The notes: generated by a model from the sequence alone, not told the origin. 64,000 bases of DNA from Arthrobacter stackebrandtii (GCF_017876675.1 NZ_JAGIOI010000001.1:2542001-2606000), one strand, 5' to 3'. Counted from the first letter of the stretch, positions 20,935 to 30,255 are shown. Numbers and translations are program-made.

Positions 20935-22149
20935 CTACCAGCCGTGGGGTTCCACCACGATCGCGACGCGGTCCTCGCCGATCCGGGTCAGCACCAGCGT
21001 GGCCTTGTTGGGGCCCTTGCCGGAGCCGGTCAGCAGTTGGCGGCGCAGTTCCTCGGGCGTGACGGAAATGCCGCGCTTCTTGATGTCGAGCACGCCGATC
21101 CGTGAGGCCTTGACCCATGCCTTGAGCGCCTTGACGTTGTACGGCTTGACCTCCAGGACCTTGTAGCAGCGGGCCAGGGGAGTGTGCACCGGATCGTCCG
21201 AGGACAGGTAGGCGATGTGCTCGTCCAGCAGGTGCGCTCCCATGCTGCGGGCCAGGTCAGCCACCAGGCCGGCGCGGATGACGGCGCCGTCGGGTTCGTA
21301 AAGGTAGCCCGCCACCGGGCCGATTTCGGCGTCCTGCGCGGCGGGGTCGTACGCCACCGCGCTGGTGATCTCATTCATGCCGGACGGGCCCACCACCAGG
21401 GCCGAGCGGCGGATGCCGGGCCGGGCCAGCTGGTTGAAGTACAGCCCCGCCTCAACGACATCCCCGTTGACGGAAATCCATTGCGCCTCGGCGGTGGCAG
21501 GGACGGCCTCGTGGGGGATGCCCGGGCCCATCTTCACGCCGACGGCAAGCCCCCGGTCCGCCAGCTCCTCCACGAAGGACAGCGGCGGGGAAAACGCCTC
21601 CGGGTCAAAGAGGCGGGTGGTGCCGGAGGTGCTGGTGGTGCGCCGGGCCGGGTCCAGCCAGACGCCGCCGATGCCGTCCAGGTCGGCATCCTCGGCGCGG
21701 CCGCACACCACCTTGGCATGCGGGAACGGCATCAGGTTGATGGTGGTGCAGGCTGCGGTGACCTCGTCCATTTCGACCGCGGTGACGTTGATGTCCAGGC
21801 TGGCCATCGCCAGCGAGTCGGCACCCAGCCCGCAGCCGAGGTCGGCAACGGAGGTGATGCCCGCCGTCGTAAATCTTTGTGCGTGAAGGGCTGCGATGCT
21901 CAGGCGCGTGGCCTGCTCCAGGCCCGCCTGGGTGAACAGCATCTGGTGGGCAAACTCGCCAAACTTGGCCTCGGCCTTGGCGCGCAGCCGGGACTGGGTC
22001 AGTGCCGCGGCAACGAGCTCGGGGGAGTGCCCGGCCTTGCGCAGCGACTCGTTGACCTTGAGGGAATCGGCCTCGCGGTAGGGGCCCAGCGAGGACAGCA
22101 GTTCCCAGCCGGCAGGGGTCAGGAGCGGGGAAATTGCGTCGGAGGCCAT
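20935..22149 (-). CDS. Class I SAM methyltransferase with THUMP-like domain
   Basis: Methyltransferase-fold protein of 404 aa. The SAM motif VADLGCGLGADSLAMA is at about residues 99-114, and VWLDPARR lies in the position of the catalytic motif. The C-terminal part (about 320-404), with YKVLEVKPYNVKALKAWVKAS and the IGVLDIKKRGIS segment, matches the THUMP-like domain. That points to an RNA substrate. Single gene. Confidence 0.88.
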   Translation of the reverse strand: MASDAISPLLTPAGWELLSSLGPYREADSLKVNESLRKAGHSPELVAAALTQSRLRAKAEAKFGEFAHQMLFTQAGLEQATRLSIAALHAQRFTTAGITSVADLGCGLGADSLAMASLDINVTAVEMDEVTAACTTINLMPFPHAKVVCGRAEDADLDGIGGVWLDPARRTTSTSGTTRLFDPEAFSPPLSFVEELADRGLAVGVKMGPGIPHEAVPATAEAQWISVNGDVVEAGLYFNQLARPGIRRSALVVGPSGMNEITSAVAYDPAAQDAEIGPVAGYLYEPDGAVIRAGLVADLARSMGAHLLDEHIAYLSSDDPVHTPLARCYKVLEVKPYNVKALKAWVKASRIGVLDIKKRGISVTPEELRRQLLTGSGKGPNKATLVLTRIGEDRVAIVVEPHGW

Positions 22150-22255
22150 GCGACAAGAGTAGCCGTACGGGGGTCGGTGACGAGCGTCACGTCAAATACG
22201 CGAGATGTAAGTTGCGTAATTATTTTCTATCGTATTAGCTGTTGTTTATGCCCGG

Positions 22256-22274
22256 TTAGGGTTGCCTTAGCTTA
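22256..22274. promoter_or_regulatory. IdeR/DtxR-like iron box
   Basis: TTAGGGTTGCCTTAGCTTA matches 13 of 19 positions of the actinobacterial IdeR/DtxR consensus TTAGGTTAGGCTAACCTAA by eye. It is 22 bp upstream of the start of the siderophore-binding lipoprotein, inside an AT-rich promoter stretch. Iron-bound IdeR would repress the importer when iron is plentiful. Confidence 0.75.
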
Positions 22275-22295
22275 CCGAGAGTTCGGAGTACCAAC

Positions 22296-23270
22296 ATGTT
22301 GAAGAAGCGCCTGCTGACCCTTGGGGCTGCTGCCGCCCTGCTGGCCTTGACTGCCTGCGGAGCCGAAGCCACCGCCCCCGCGGATCTTGCCGGCGCCGCC
22401 ACCGTCACGGTGGAGGACAACAATGGCGAGCACACCATCGCCACCCCGCTCACGTCGGTCGTGGCCACGGACAACCGGACTTTCGAAACCCTCTCCGACT
22501 GGGGCGTGAAGCTCACCGCCGGCGCCGTGGCGCTGATGCCCGACAGCAGCCCGTACACCCAGGACAAGTCCATCGTCGACCTGGGCAGCCACCGCGAACC
22601 CAACCTGGAAGCCATTGTCGCCGTAGAGCCGCAGGTGATCATCAACGGCCAGCGCTTCACCCAGTACCACGACGACTTCACCAAGCTGGCCCCCAACGCC
22701 ACCGTCCTCGAGCTGGACCCCAGGGACGGCGAGCCGTTCGACGCCGAGCTGAAGCGCCAAGTCACGGTCTTGGGCGAGGTATTCGGCAAGCAGGCCGAAG
22801 CCAAGAAGCTGGCCGGTGACTTCGACGCTGCCGTGGCCCGCGTCAAGGCCGCCTACGACCCGAAAGACACTGTCATGGGCGTGATCACCTCCGGCGGCAA
22901 CATCAACTATGCAGCCCCCGGTTCCGGCCGCACCCTCGGCCCCCTCTTTGACATCCTGGCACTGACCCCGGCCCTCGAGGTTGAGGACGCCAGCACCGAC
23001 CACCAGGGCGATGACATCTCCGTCGAGGCCATCGCCAAGTCCAAGCCGAACTGGATCCTGGTCATGGACCGCGACGCCGCCGTCTCCGCCGATGACGCCG
23101 GCTACTCCCCGGCCAACGAGCTCCTGGAAAAGTCGGAGGCGCTCAAGAACGTCCCCGCCACCCAGGAGGGCAACATCGTCTACATGCCGGCTGACACCTA
23201 CACGAATGAGAGCATCCAGACCTACACGGAGTTCCTGAACTCCTTCGCGGATGCGCTGGAAGCCAAGTAG
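22296..23270 (+). CDS. Iron(III)-siderophore ABC transporter substrate-binding lipoprotein
   Basis: Lipoprotein of 324 aa; lipobox LLALTAC-G with Cys at about residue 22. It has the FepB/CeuE class-III fold: VVATDNRTFETLSDWGVKL and NLEAIVAVEPQVIINGQRF, with a long linker helix. It resembles the FatB/CeuE/YclQ group, which binds catecholate siderophores; the exact ligand is not readable. It is first in a four-gene import operon (binding protein, two permeases, ATPase) behind an IdeR-like box. Confidence 0.92.
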   Translation: MLKKRLLTLGAAAALLALTACGAEATAPADLAGAATVTVEDNNGEHTIATPLTSVVATDNRTFETLSDWGVKLTAGAVALMPDSSPYTQDKSIVDLGSHREPNLEAIVAVEPQVIINGQRFTQYHDDFTKLAPNATVLELDPRDGEPFDAELKRQVTVLGEVFGKQAEAKKLAGDFDAAVARVKAAYDPKDTVMGVITSGGNINYAAPGSGRTLGPLFDILALTPALEVEDASTDHQGDDISVEAIAKSKPNWILVMDRDAAVSADDAGYSPANELLEKSEALKNVPATQEGNIVYMPADTYTNESIQTYTEFLNSFADALEAK

Positions 23271-23361
23271 TCATAGTTTTTACCAGCTCAGTGGCGGTTC
23301 CGGCAGCAATGCCGGTGCCGCTGCTTTGCTGTCTGCTGGCAGGATCTGAAGGGACCGCTGC

Positions 23362-24363
23362 ATGAGTACCACGTTGAAGCCCGTCGCCGTCAACGGCGCC
23401 GCCAAACGCTCCAAGGGCAGGCTGTTCGAGCCCAAACTGCTCGTGGGCATCGCCGTCGTCGCGGCCCTTCTGGCGCTCTCGCTGTTCACAGGCGTGTACG
23501 ACATCTTCGGCGGAGAGGACGGCGGGGAAATGTTCGCCATCACCCGCATCCCGCGCACCATCGCACTGGTCCTGGCCGGCGCCGCCATGGCCATGTCCGG
23601 GCTCGTCATGCAGCTGCTCACGCAAAACCGCTTCGTCGAGCCCACCACCACCGGCACCACCGAATGGGCGGGCCTGGGCCTGCTGGCCGTCATGATCATC
23701 AACCCGCACGCCAGCATCCTCACCAAGATGTCCGGCGCGGTCTTCGCCGCGTTCATCGGCACCATGATCTTCTTCCTGTTTCTGCGGCGCGTGTCCCTGA
23801 AGGCGTCGCTGACGGTGCCGATCGTGGGCATCATGCTCGGCGCTGTCGTCGGGGCAGTCTCCACGTTCATCGCCCTGCAGACCGACATGCTCCAAAGCCT
23901 GGGCATCTGGTTCGCCGGCTCCTTCACCTCCGTCCTGCGCGGCCAGTACGAGGTCCTCTGGATCGTGGCCCTCGTGGGCGTCGTGATCTTCCTCGTCGCG
24001 GACCGCTTCACCGTGGCCGGCCTCGGCGAGGACGTGGCCACCAACGTCGGCCTGAACTACCACCAGATCATGCTCATCGGCACGGGCCTGATCGCCATTG
24101 CCACCGGCGTTGTCACGGTGGTTGTGGGCTCCCTGCCGTTCATTGGCCTGATTGTGCCGAACATCGTCTCCATGGTCCGCGGCGACGACCTCCGCGGCAA
24201 CCTGCCCTGGGTGTGCCTGCTCGGCATCGCCATCGTCACCGTCTGCGACCTCGTCGGAAGAACCATCATCATGCCCTTTGAAGTGCCCGTCTCCCTGATC
24301 CTCGGCGTCGTTGGTGCGGCTGTCTTCATCGCCCTGGTCCTCCGGCAGCGCCGCCGTGCTTGA
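23362..24363 (+). CDS. FecCD-family siderophore ABC permease
   Basis: Permease of 333 aa with about 9-10 helices. Conserved pieces are ITRIPRTIALVLAGAAMAMSGLVMQ (TM2 region of FecCD), LGEDVATNVGLNYHQ, and GSLPFIGLIVPNIVSMVRGDDLRGNLPW. It pairs with the next permease, which starts 8 bp before this gene ends. Confidence 0.93.
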   Translation: MSTTLKPVAVNGAAKRSKGRLFEPKLLVGIAVVAALLALSLFTGVYDIFGGEDGGEMFAITRIPRTIALVLAGAAMAMSGLVMQLLTQNRFVEPTTTGTTEWAGLGLLAVMIINPHASILTKMSGAVFAAFIGTMIFFLFLRRVSLKASLTVPIVGIMLGAVVGAVSTFIALQTDMLQSLGIWFAGSFTSVLRGQYEVLWIVALVGVVIFLVADRFTVAGLGEDVATNVGLNYHQIMLIGTGLIAIATGVVTVVVGSLPFIGLIVPNIVSMVRGDDLRGNLPWVCLLGIAIVTVCDLVGRTIIMPFEVPVSLILGVVGAAVFIALVLRQRRRA

Positions 24364-25465
24364 GACCCCCGCGCCCCGGCCCACCCAACGCAAGACACCC
24401 GCCGTCGGGCTTCCCAAGCCGCTGGCTTCCCTGGGGAAGCACGACGGCGGCACCCGGCACAGCGGGCGCAGCGCCGCCTCCCTGCCCACCCGCCGTGCGC
24501 AACGGCGCTACGCGGTGGTGCTCACCGTGCTGCTGGTCCTTGCTGCCGGCTTTGCGTTCGGGCTGCTTGCGTGGGGCAACCCCATGCCGGTGGGGTCGGA
24601 CGGCTTCTGGCGGATTGCGCAGATGCGCGGCACCAGCGTGGTGGTCATGGCGGTGGTGGCGGTGTGCCAGGCCATGGCGACGGTCAGCTTCCAGACGGCC
24701 ACGAACAACCGGATCATCACGCCGTCGATCATGGGCTTTGAATCGCTCTACATTGCCGTTCAGACGGGCGCCGTGTTCTTCCTGGGTGCCGCCGGGGTGA
24801 CCGCGGTGCAGGGAGTGCCGCAGTTTGTGCTCCAGATTTTCATCATGGTGGGACTGTCCATGGCGCTGTACGGCTGGCTGCTGAGCGGAAAGTACGGCAA
24901 CCTGCACGTCATGCTGCTGGTGGGCATCATCATTGGCGGCGGGCTGGGCTCCGTCTCGGCGTTCATGCAGCGGCTGCTGACGCCGAGCGAATTCGACGTG
25001 CTGACGGCGCGGCTCTTTGGTTCCGTCACCAACGCCGATGTCAGCTACCTGCCCATCGCCATCCCGCTGTGCGTGGGCGCAGGGGTGCTGCTGCTGCTCA
25101 ACTCCCGGCGGCTGAACATCATTGCCCTGGGCTCCGACACCGCCACCGGCCTGGGCCTGAACCACCGCCGCGAGGTCATGCGGGTGCTGTTCCTGGTGTC
25201 CATCCTGATGGCCACCTCCACCGCGCTGGTGGGGCCCATGACGTTCCTGGGCTTCCTCGTGGCGACGCTCGCCTACCAGCTGGCCGACACCTTCGACCAC
25301 CGGCTGGTCTTCCCGATTGCGGCGCTCGTGGGGTTTGTGGTGCTGAGCGGTTCGTACTTCGTCATGAAGAACGTCTTTTATGCCGAAGGGGTTGTCTCCA
25401 TCATCATCGAAGTGGTGGGCGGCTCTGTGTTCCTGTTCTTTATTTTGCGAAAGGGTCGACTGTGA
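24356..25465 (+). CDS. FecCD-family siderophore ABC permease (second subunit)
   Basis: Permease of 369 aa. The GTG at 24356 (VLETPAPRP) overlaps the previous gene by 8 bp and is preferred over an earlier in-frame ATG. A long basic N-terminal tail of about 60 residues precedes the first helix. IAQMRGTSVVVMAVVAVCQAMATVSFQ and ALGSDTATGLGLNHR are FecCD-type motifs; GPMTFLGFLVATLAYQ corresponds to the coupling region. The stop overlaps the ATPase start by 4 bp (GTGA). Confidence 0.92.
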   Translation: MLETPAPRPTQRKTPAVGLPKPLASLGKHDGGTRHSGRSAASLPTRRAQRRYAVVLTVLLVLAAGFAFGLLAWGNPMPVGSDGFWRIAQMRGTSVVVMAVVAVCQAMATVSFQTATNNRIITPSIMGFESLYIAVQTGAVFFLGAAGVTAVQGVPQFVLQIFIMVGLSMALYGWLLSGKYGNLHVMLLVGIIIGGGLGSVSAFMQRLLTPSEFDVLTARLFGSVTNADVSYLPIAIPLCVGAGVLLLLNSRRLNIIALGSDTATGLGLNHRREVMRVLFLVSILMATSTALVGPMTFLGFLVATLAYQLADTFDHRLVFPIAALVGFVVLSGSYFVMKNVFYAEGVVSIIIEVVGGSVFLFFILRKGRL

Positions 25466-26217
25466 TCACGCTGACCGACGTCCGGAAAAGCTACAACAGC
25501 GAGGTGTCCATCGGCCCGGTGGACCTGGTGATCCCCGCCGGGGGAGTCACGGCCCTGGTGGGGCCCAACGGTGCCGGGAAGTCCACGCTGCTGACCATGG
25601 TCGGCCGGCTGCTGGGGCTCGACGCCGGAACCATTGAGATTGCAGGCTGGGATGTGGCGTCCACGAAGTCGGCGGACCTGGCGAAGGTTGTGTCCGTGCT
25701 GCGCCAGGAGAACCACTTCGTAGCCCGCCTGACGGTGCGCCAGCTGGTGGGTTTTGGCCGGTTCCCGCACTCCAAGGGCCGGCTGACAGTGGCCGACGAG
25801 GAGGCCATCAGCCAGGCGGTCGACTTCCTGAACCTTGGGGAACTGGAAAACCGCTACCTGGACCAGCTCTCCGGCGGCCAGCGCCAGCGCGCCTACGTGG
25901 CCATGGTGCTGGCGCAAGACACCGACTATGTCCTGCTGGATGAGCCGCTGAACAACCTGGACATGAAGCACTCCGCCCAGATGATGGCGCTGCTGCAGAG
26001 GGCTGCGTCGGAGCTGGGCCGGACCATTGTGATCGTGCTGCACGACATCAACTTTGCCGCCCACTACGCGGACCACATCTGCGCGGTCAAGGACGGCGAG
26101 GTCGTGGAGTTCGGCACCCCGGAGGAGATCATGCGCGACGACGTCCTCAGCCGCGTCTTCGACACCCCCGTCCAGGTGATCGACGGCCCGCGCGGCCCGC
26201 TGGCGGTGTACTACTGA
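25462..26217 (+). CDS. Siderophore ABC transporter ATP-binding protein (FepC type)
   Basis: ATPase of 251 aa powering the importer. Walker A GPNGAGKST is at residues 34-42. The ABC signature LSGGQRQRAYVAMVLAQ is followed by Walker B YVLLDEPLNNLD and the switch His in VLHDINFAAHYADH. The GTG start overlaps the permease stop by 4 bp. A longer open frame upstream runs through the permease and is not used. Confidence 0.95.
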   Translation: MITLTDVRKSYNSEVSIGPVDLVIPAGGVTALVGPNGAGKSTLLTMVGRLLGLDAGTIEIAGWDVASTKSADLAKVVSVLRQENHFVARLTVRQLVGFGRFPHSKGRLTVADEEAISQAVDFLNLGELENRYLDQLSGGQRQRAYVAMVLAQDTDYVLLDEPLNNLDMKHSAQMMALLQRAASELGRTIVIVLHDINFAAHYADHICAVKDGEVVEFGTPEEIMRDDVLSRVFDTPVQVIDGPRGPLAVYY

Positions 26218-26235
26218 CGCGCCCCGGCCAGTGCC

Positions 26236-27045
26236 TCAGCTGTCCTTGCGGATCCAGCGGAAGGTGAGGCGGCACAGCACCAGGCCAACCACGAGCCACA
26301 CCGCGAGCACCAGCGCCACCAGTCCCAGGTTCCAGGCGTCCCCGGGCTCGGAGGCCTCGAACGAGGCCGGCAGGAACACCGAACGCATGCCCTGTGCCAT
26401 CCATTTCAGCGGAAAAATGGCGGCAAAGTTCTGCAGCCAGGCGGGAAGCTGGGAAAACGGCAGGTAGACGCCGGAAATGAATTGCAGCAGCAGGACAATC
26501 GGGATGACCACGGCCGTGGCGCTCTTCCCTGTCCGCGGCAGTGCCGAGAGCGCAATGCCCAGAACACAGCTCGTAATGACACCGAACAGGAACACCCAGG
26601 CGAACGTCAGCCATTTGGATGCCTCGGTGGGCAGGTCGACGTCGAAGGCAAAACGGGCCACCAGCAACAACAGGATCACCTGCAGTACCGAGCTGGCCAG
26701 CACCATGCCGATCTTGCCCATGAAATAGGAGAACACCGGCAGGGGAGTGCCGCCCAGCCGCTTCAGTGTGCCGTCGCCCTTCTCCGCGGCAATGTCCACC
26801 CCCAGGTTCTGTACGCCGCTGAGCAGCATGCCCGCAGCCACCATGCCGGGCAGGTAGAACGCCGCATACGTGATGCCGCCGCCGGGCATGTCCGCACCGA
26901 TCTTGGGGCTGGTGCTGAACGCCACGGCAAACACCGAGAGCATCAGGATCGGGAATAGAAAGGTGAAGAACACCGAATCGCCCTGGCGGAAGTACAGCCG
27001 CAGTTCGTAGCCAATGCGCGAGGTGCCCAGCTGCAGTGTTCTCAC
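26236..27045 (-). CDS. ABC-2 type exporter permease
   Basis: Membrane permease of 269 aa with about six helices, typical of DrrB/YhhJ-like ABC-2 proteins. LRLYFRQGDSVFFTFLFPILML opens the first helix. It forms a two-gene operon with the ATPase upstream (4-bp overlap). The substrate is unknown. It is convergent with the siderophore operon. Confidence 0.9.
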   Translation of the reverse strand: MRTLQLGTSRIGYELRLYFRQGDSVFFTFLFPILMLSVFAVAFSTSPKIGADMPGGGITYAAFYLPGMVAAGMLLSGVQNLGVDIAAEKGDGTLKRLGGTPLPVFSYFMGKIGMVLASSVLQVILLLLVARFAFDVDLPTEASKWLTFAWVFLFGVITSCVLGIALSALPRTGKSATAVVIPIVLLLQFISGVYLPFSQLPAWLQNFAAIFPLKWMAQGMRSVFLPASFEASEPGDAWNLGLVALVLAVWLVVGLVLCRLTFRWIRKDS

Positions 27046-27914
27046 GCCGCACTGCCTTCCGATTCCTCGCCGCCATGGTTTCCCACCAAGTCCAGATAAA
27101 TGTCTTCGAGGCTGGGCCGGGTGATTTCCAGCCCCGGCACCTCCCCGCCGGCTTCCGCATAAAGCCGGGCCGCGAGTGCGGCCGGCTCCGTTGTGCGCTC
27201 AACACGCACGACGCCGTCCTGCCTCCACCGCACCAGCGGCACCTTTGCGTCGTGCCCGCCAATGTCATCGATGGGTCCGATGTCCACCAGTTTGCCGCCC
27301 ACGATGACACCGGCCCGGTCGGCCAGGGTTGCGGCCTCATCCAGGTAATGTGTGGTCAGCAGGATGGTGGTCCCCTCGGCCTTGAGCTGGTTGACCAGGT
27401 CCCAGAACTGGCGCCTGGCTTCCGGATCAAAACCGGTGGTTGGCTCGTCCAGGAACAGCAGTTTGGGGCGTCCGATGATGCCCAGCGCCACATCCACCCG
27501 CCTGCGCTGTCCTCCGGAGAGCTTGCTGATCCTGGTCTTCTCTTTCCCGCCCAGCCCGACGGCGTCAATCACCTCGGCGACCTTGCGTGGCTTCGGGTAG
27601 TACCCGGCAAAGTGGCCCAGTTGCTCCAGGACGGTGACGTTTCCGCTTTCTCCGGTCGACTGAAGCACGATCCCCAGCTGTGCCTTCCACTCCAGCCCAC
27701 CGTGCTGCGGATCGACGCCCAGAACGCTGACCTCGCCCGCGGACCTGTCGCGGTAGCCTTCCAAGATCTCGATCGTGGTGCTCTTGCCAGCGCCGTTGGG
27801 GCCCAGCAGGGCAAAGGTTTCGCCTTCGTGGATGTCGAAGCTGATGCCATCCACTGCCGTGAATCCACCGTAGGACTTCTTGAGGTCCCGCACCTGTACA
27901 GGGGTTGATGTCAT
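27042..27914 (-). CDS. ABC-type multidrug exporter ATPase (DrrA-like)
   Basis: ATPase of 290 aa. Walker A LLGPNGAGKSTTIEILEG, signature KLSGGQRRRVDVALGIIG, Walker B LLFLDEPTTGFDP and H-loop LLTTHYLDEAATLADR are all present. The C-terminal accessory region is typical of the drug-exporter (CcmA/DrrA) group. Before the IS inserted, this gene and the GNAT gene were divergent with about 120 bp between them, so the two may share a resistance role; that is inference. Confidence 0.93.
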   Translation of the reverse strand: MTSTPVQVRDLKKSYGGFTAVDGISFDIHEGETFALLGPNGAGKSTTIEILEGYRDRSAGEVSVLGVDPQHGGLEWKAQLGIVLQSTGESGNVTVLEQLGHFAGYYPKPRKVAEVIDAVGLGGKEKTRISKLSGGQRRRVDVALGIIGRPKLLFLDEPTTGFDPEARRQFWDLVNQLKAEGTTILLTTHYLDEAATLADRAGVIVGGKLVDIGPIDDIGGHDAKVPLVRWRQDGVVRVERTTEPAALAARLYAEAGGEVPGLEITRPSLEDIYLDLVGNHGGEESEGSAA

Positions 27915-28026
27915 GCCTCATCCTTGCATCCGAACGAGGAATGAAACAGCAGTCGAGTGGGTTTGAACTGACTTTTGGCGGGGCAAGCAATTAGCTGCAA
28001 ATGTCCAGATGGCAATCCTTCGTGCA

Positions 28027-28034
28027 ACATTGGA
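28027..28034. repeat. Target-site duplication, left copy
   Basis: ACATTGGA, repeated exactly at 29483-29490 on the other side of the insertion sequence. Eight bases is the usual duplication length for ISL3-family elements. Confidence 0.93.
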
Positions 28035-29482
28035 GGCTCTTCAGAATTGAGAGTGTAGTTTCGGTCTGAAGCCGCCGGATTCCAGCAGTGATCTGGCGAC
28101 GTAGTTGGTGAGGTTGCGGAAGCCAAGGGCGGATCCTCGGAGGTGTTCCAATCTTCCATTAATTGCTTCAGTTGGGCCGTTAGAAGTTCCCGGACGGTCG
28201 AAGTACGCGAGGATGTCAGTTGCCCTGCGTTTGAGTGTTCGGCCCATCTTTTTCAGTTCTTTCAGAGCTGCAGGGACCCCGCTGCTGAGGGAATCAATGA
28301 GGGCTTGCATGAGCTTCTTACCTTGGGCCGGGTCTTCTGCCCGGTAAGCGGCGATCATGCGTTGATAGGCGCCCCACGTAGCTTCGACTTCGACATGTTT
28401 CTCCTCGGCGAAGAGATCAGCGATTCGCTTTTGTTGTTTCTCGGTCAGCAATCCTTCACCGGTATGCAGCGTCAGCCGGGCTTTGTAGAGCGGATCCCCG
28501 GCTCGTCCCCGATGCCCACACGTGGCCTGCTGCACCCGGCGACGGCAGTCATCGAGCGCGTCGCCGGCAAGACGGACGACATGGAATGGATCCATCACCG
28601 CAACAGCGGCAGGCAGCTCTTCGGCGGCAGCGCTTTTGAACCCGGAGAACCCGTCCATGGCCACGACTTCCACCCCGTCACGCCAAGCTTGAGGGCGTTC
28701 CTTCAACCAGGTAGCGAAGACCTGTTTGGAACGGCCCTCAACCATATCCAGCAGCCTGGAGGGGCCCTTTTTGTCGCGGACCGGGGTGAGGTCGATGATG
28801 ACGGTGACGTATTTGTCTCCATGCCTGGTGTGGCGCCACACGTGCTCGTCAACACCGATGATCTTTACTCCGTCGAAGCGTGTGGGGTCATTGATTAGCA
28901 CCCGCCGTCCTTCGGCCAACACGGCCTTGTTCGCGGTATTCCAGGACACGCCCAGCCCCTCGGCGACGCGAGCGACGGTGAGGTGCTGGCACACGATGCC
29001 TTCCAACGCCCACACCAGGCCGCGACGGGAAAGCTTTGACCGTGGTTCGGCCGCCTGGGTGGTGTCTTGCCGCCAGACATGACCGCACCCGGTACACCGA
29101 TAGCGGCGGATCCGGACCAGCAACGTCGTCGGCCGCCAGCCGAAGGGTTCATGGCCGAGTTCCCGGGTCACTGTATCCCGCGGGATACCTTGGCCGCCAC
29201 ACTTACGGCACCATTCATCCGTGGCCACCACCCGACAGGCAATCACAGCACGATCAGGAGCAAGGAACTGCCCGGTCGCTTCCAGACCAAGCCTGTCAAG
29301 GCGGCAGAAAGTAGTCAGGTCAGGGCATTGAAGAGTAGCGTTGAACACGAGGGCCTTGCTGTAGAAAAATCTGGATCTAGACAATCTGATTCTCTACCAA
29401 GGCCCTCACCTATACCGAAACGAGTTCCTCGCCCGGATTCATCACTGACCAACCCCACCTACACCCTGCATTCGGAAGAGCC
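28035..29482 (-). mobile_element. ISL3-family insertion sequence, 1448 bp, complete
   Basis: The ends are 24-bp imperfect inverted repeats (28035-28058 and 29459-29482). They share GGCTCTTC, GAAT and GTGTAG, 20 of 24 positions by eye. The element is flanked by the 8-bp duplication ACATTGGA and holds one transposase gene with an intact frame. Both ends are intact and the duplications are perfect, so insertion is recent. It sits just upstream of a GNAT gene. Confidence 0.95.
28041..29384 (-). CDS. ISL3-family transposase
   Basis: DDE transposase of 447 aa. An N-terminal zinc-binding region (CRKCGGQG and CTGCGHVW) and a helix-turn-helix precede the catalytic domain. The catalytic acidic residues are in IGVDEHVWR, AVMDPFHVVRLA and GPTEAINGRLEHL. 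The stop codon lies inside the left inverted repeat. No frameshift or internal stop is seen, so it is probably active. Confidence 0.95.
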   Translation of the reverse strand: MSRSRFFYSKALVFNATLQCPDLTTFCRLDRLGLEATGQFLAPDRAVIACRVVATDEWCRKCGGQGIPRDTVTRELGHEPFGWRPTTLLVRIRRYRCTGCGHVWRQDTTQAAEPRSKLSRRGLVWALEGIVCQHLTVARVAEGLGVSWNTANKAVLAEGRRVLINDPTRFDGVKIIGVDEHVWRHTRHGDKYVTVIIDLTPVRDKKGPSRLLDMVEGRSKQVFATWLKERPQAWRDGVEVVAMDGFSGFKSAAAEELPAAVAVMDPFHVVRLAGDALDDCRRRVQQATCGHRGRAGDPLYKARLTLHTGEGLLTEKQQKRIADLFAEEKHVEVEATWGAYQRMIAAYRAEDPAQGKKLMQALIDSLSSGVPAALKELKKMGRTLKRRATDILAYFDRPGTSNGPTEAINGRLEHLRGSALGFRNLTNYVARSLLESGGFRPKLHSQF

Positions 29483-29490
29483 ACATTGGA
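29483..29490. repeat. Target-site duplication, right copy
   Basis: ACATTGGA identical to 28027-28034. Its GGA, together with the following GG, forms the GGAGG ribosome-binding site of the GNAT gene that starts at 29494. The insertion therefore regenerated the site instead of destroying it. Confidence 0.93.
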
Positions 29491-29493
29491 GGC

Positions 29494-29919
29494 ATGCCAC
29501 CATTCACGTTGTCGACCTCCGCGGCCATTTCAGATGCCGAGTTACTTTCGCTGTATGGCTCGGTTGGCTGGACGAGCTACACCAACGACCCAGAGGTGCT
29601 CTTTCGAGCAGTCAAGAATTCGGCCTTTCTCGTATCTGCCTGGAATGCGGGTGGCAGGCTGGTTGGCCTTGCCCGGACGATTTCCGACGATGCGACGATC
29701 TGCTATCTCCAAGACATCCTGGTTCATCCGGAACATCAAGGAACGGGCGTCGGGCGAGCCCTCTTGGAACAAGTGCTCGAGAGATATTGCGATGTGCGCC
29801 AGACGGTGCTCATCACGGACGACGAGCCATGGCAACGTGCCTTCTACGAGTCCATGGGACTGACCGAAGGCGCCGATTTTAGTGACGGACCGGTGCGCGT
29901 CTTCGCCAAATTTCGGTAG
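29494..29919 (+). CDS. GNAT-family N-acetyltransferase
   Basis: Acetyltransferase of 141 aa. The acetyl-CoA loop is DILVHPEHQGTGVGRALLEQVLERY. A C-terminal WQRAFYESMGL completes the fold. The substrate is unknown. The sequence looks less GC-rich than its neighbours. The ATG follows GGAGG at 29488-29492. The ISL3 element stands immediately upstream, so the native promoter (before 28027) is now about 1.45 kb away and expression may depend on the IS. Confidence 0.9.
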   Translation: MPPFTLSTSAAISDAELLSLYGSVGWTSYTNDPEVLFRAVKNSAFLVSAWNAGGRLVGLARTISDDATICYLQDILVHPEHQGTGVGRALLEQVLERYCDVRQTVLITDDEPWQRAFYESMGLTEGADFSDGPVRVFAKFR

Positions 29920-29952
29920 GGTTGGTCGAATCAAAGCCCGGCGCACCGCGGT

Positions 29953-30255
29953 TCAGTCGCGTAATGGTGATCCGACGACGTTGAAGCGAAACCCGCCAAA
30001 ATCGCCGGACAGGAGTGGCTGTGCTGCCGCTATGGAGGCTTGGACCTCGGGCAAGGTGAGGGATGCCTGGTGCGCATCGGAGCTCTCCCAGAGTTCCACG
30101 ACGAACACTGTGTCGGGGTCGTCGTCGCTGACACCCACCTCATACGCCAGACAGCCGATCTGGCCGAGGACGTCACTGCGCCGGGTCAGATGGGCAAGCA
30201 GCTCGCCACGCCTGCCGGGGACGACACCGAGTGTTCCTGCGCTTGCGAATGTCAT
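29953..30255 (-). CDS. Putative quinol monooxygenase (ABM domain)
   Basis: Small dimeric alpha/beta-barrel protein of 100 aa of the antibiotic-biosynthesis-monooxygenase type. The pattern GELLAHLTRRSDVLGQIGCLAYEVGVSDDDPDTVFVVELWES is typical of YgiN-like quinol oxygenases, which act on quinols or electrophiles. Single gene in a decayed region between the IS and groES; the frame is intact. Confidence 0.85.
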   Translation of the reverse strand: MTFASAGTLGVVPGRRGELLAHLTRRSDVLGQIGCLAYEVGVSDDDPDTVFVVELWESSDAHQASLTLPEVQASIAAAQPLLSGDFGGFRFNVVGSPLRD

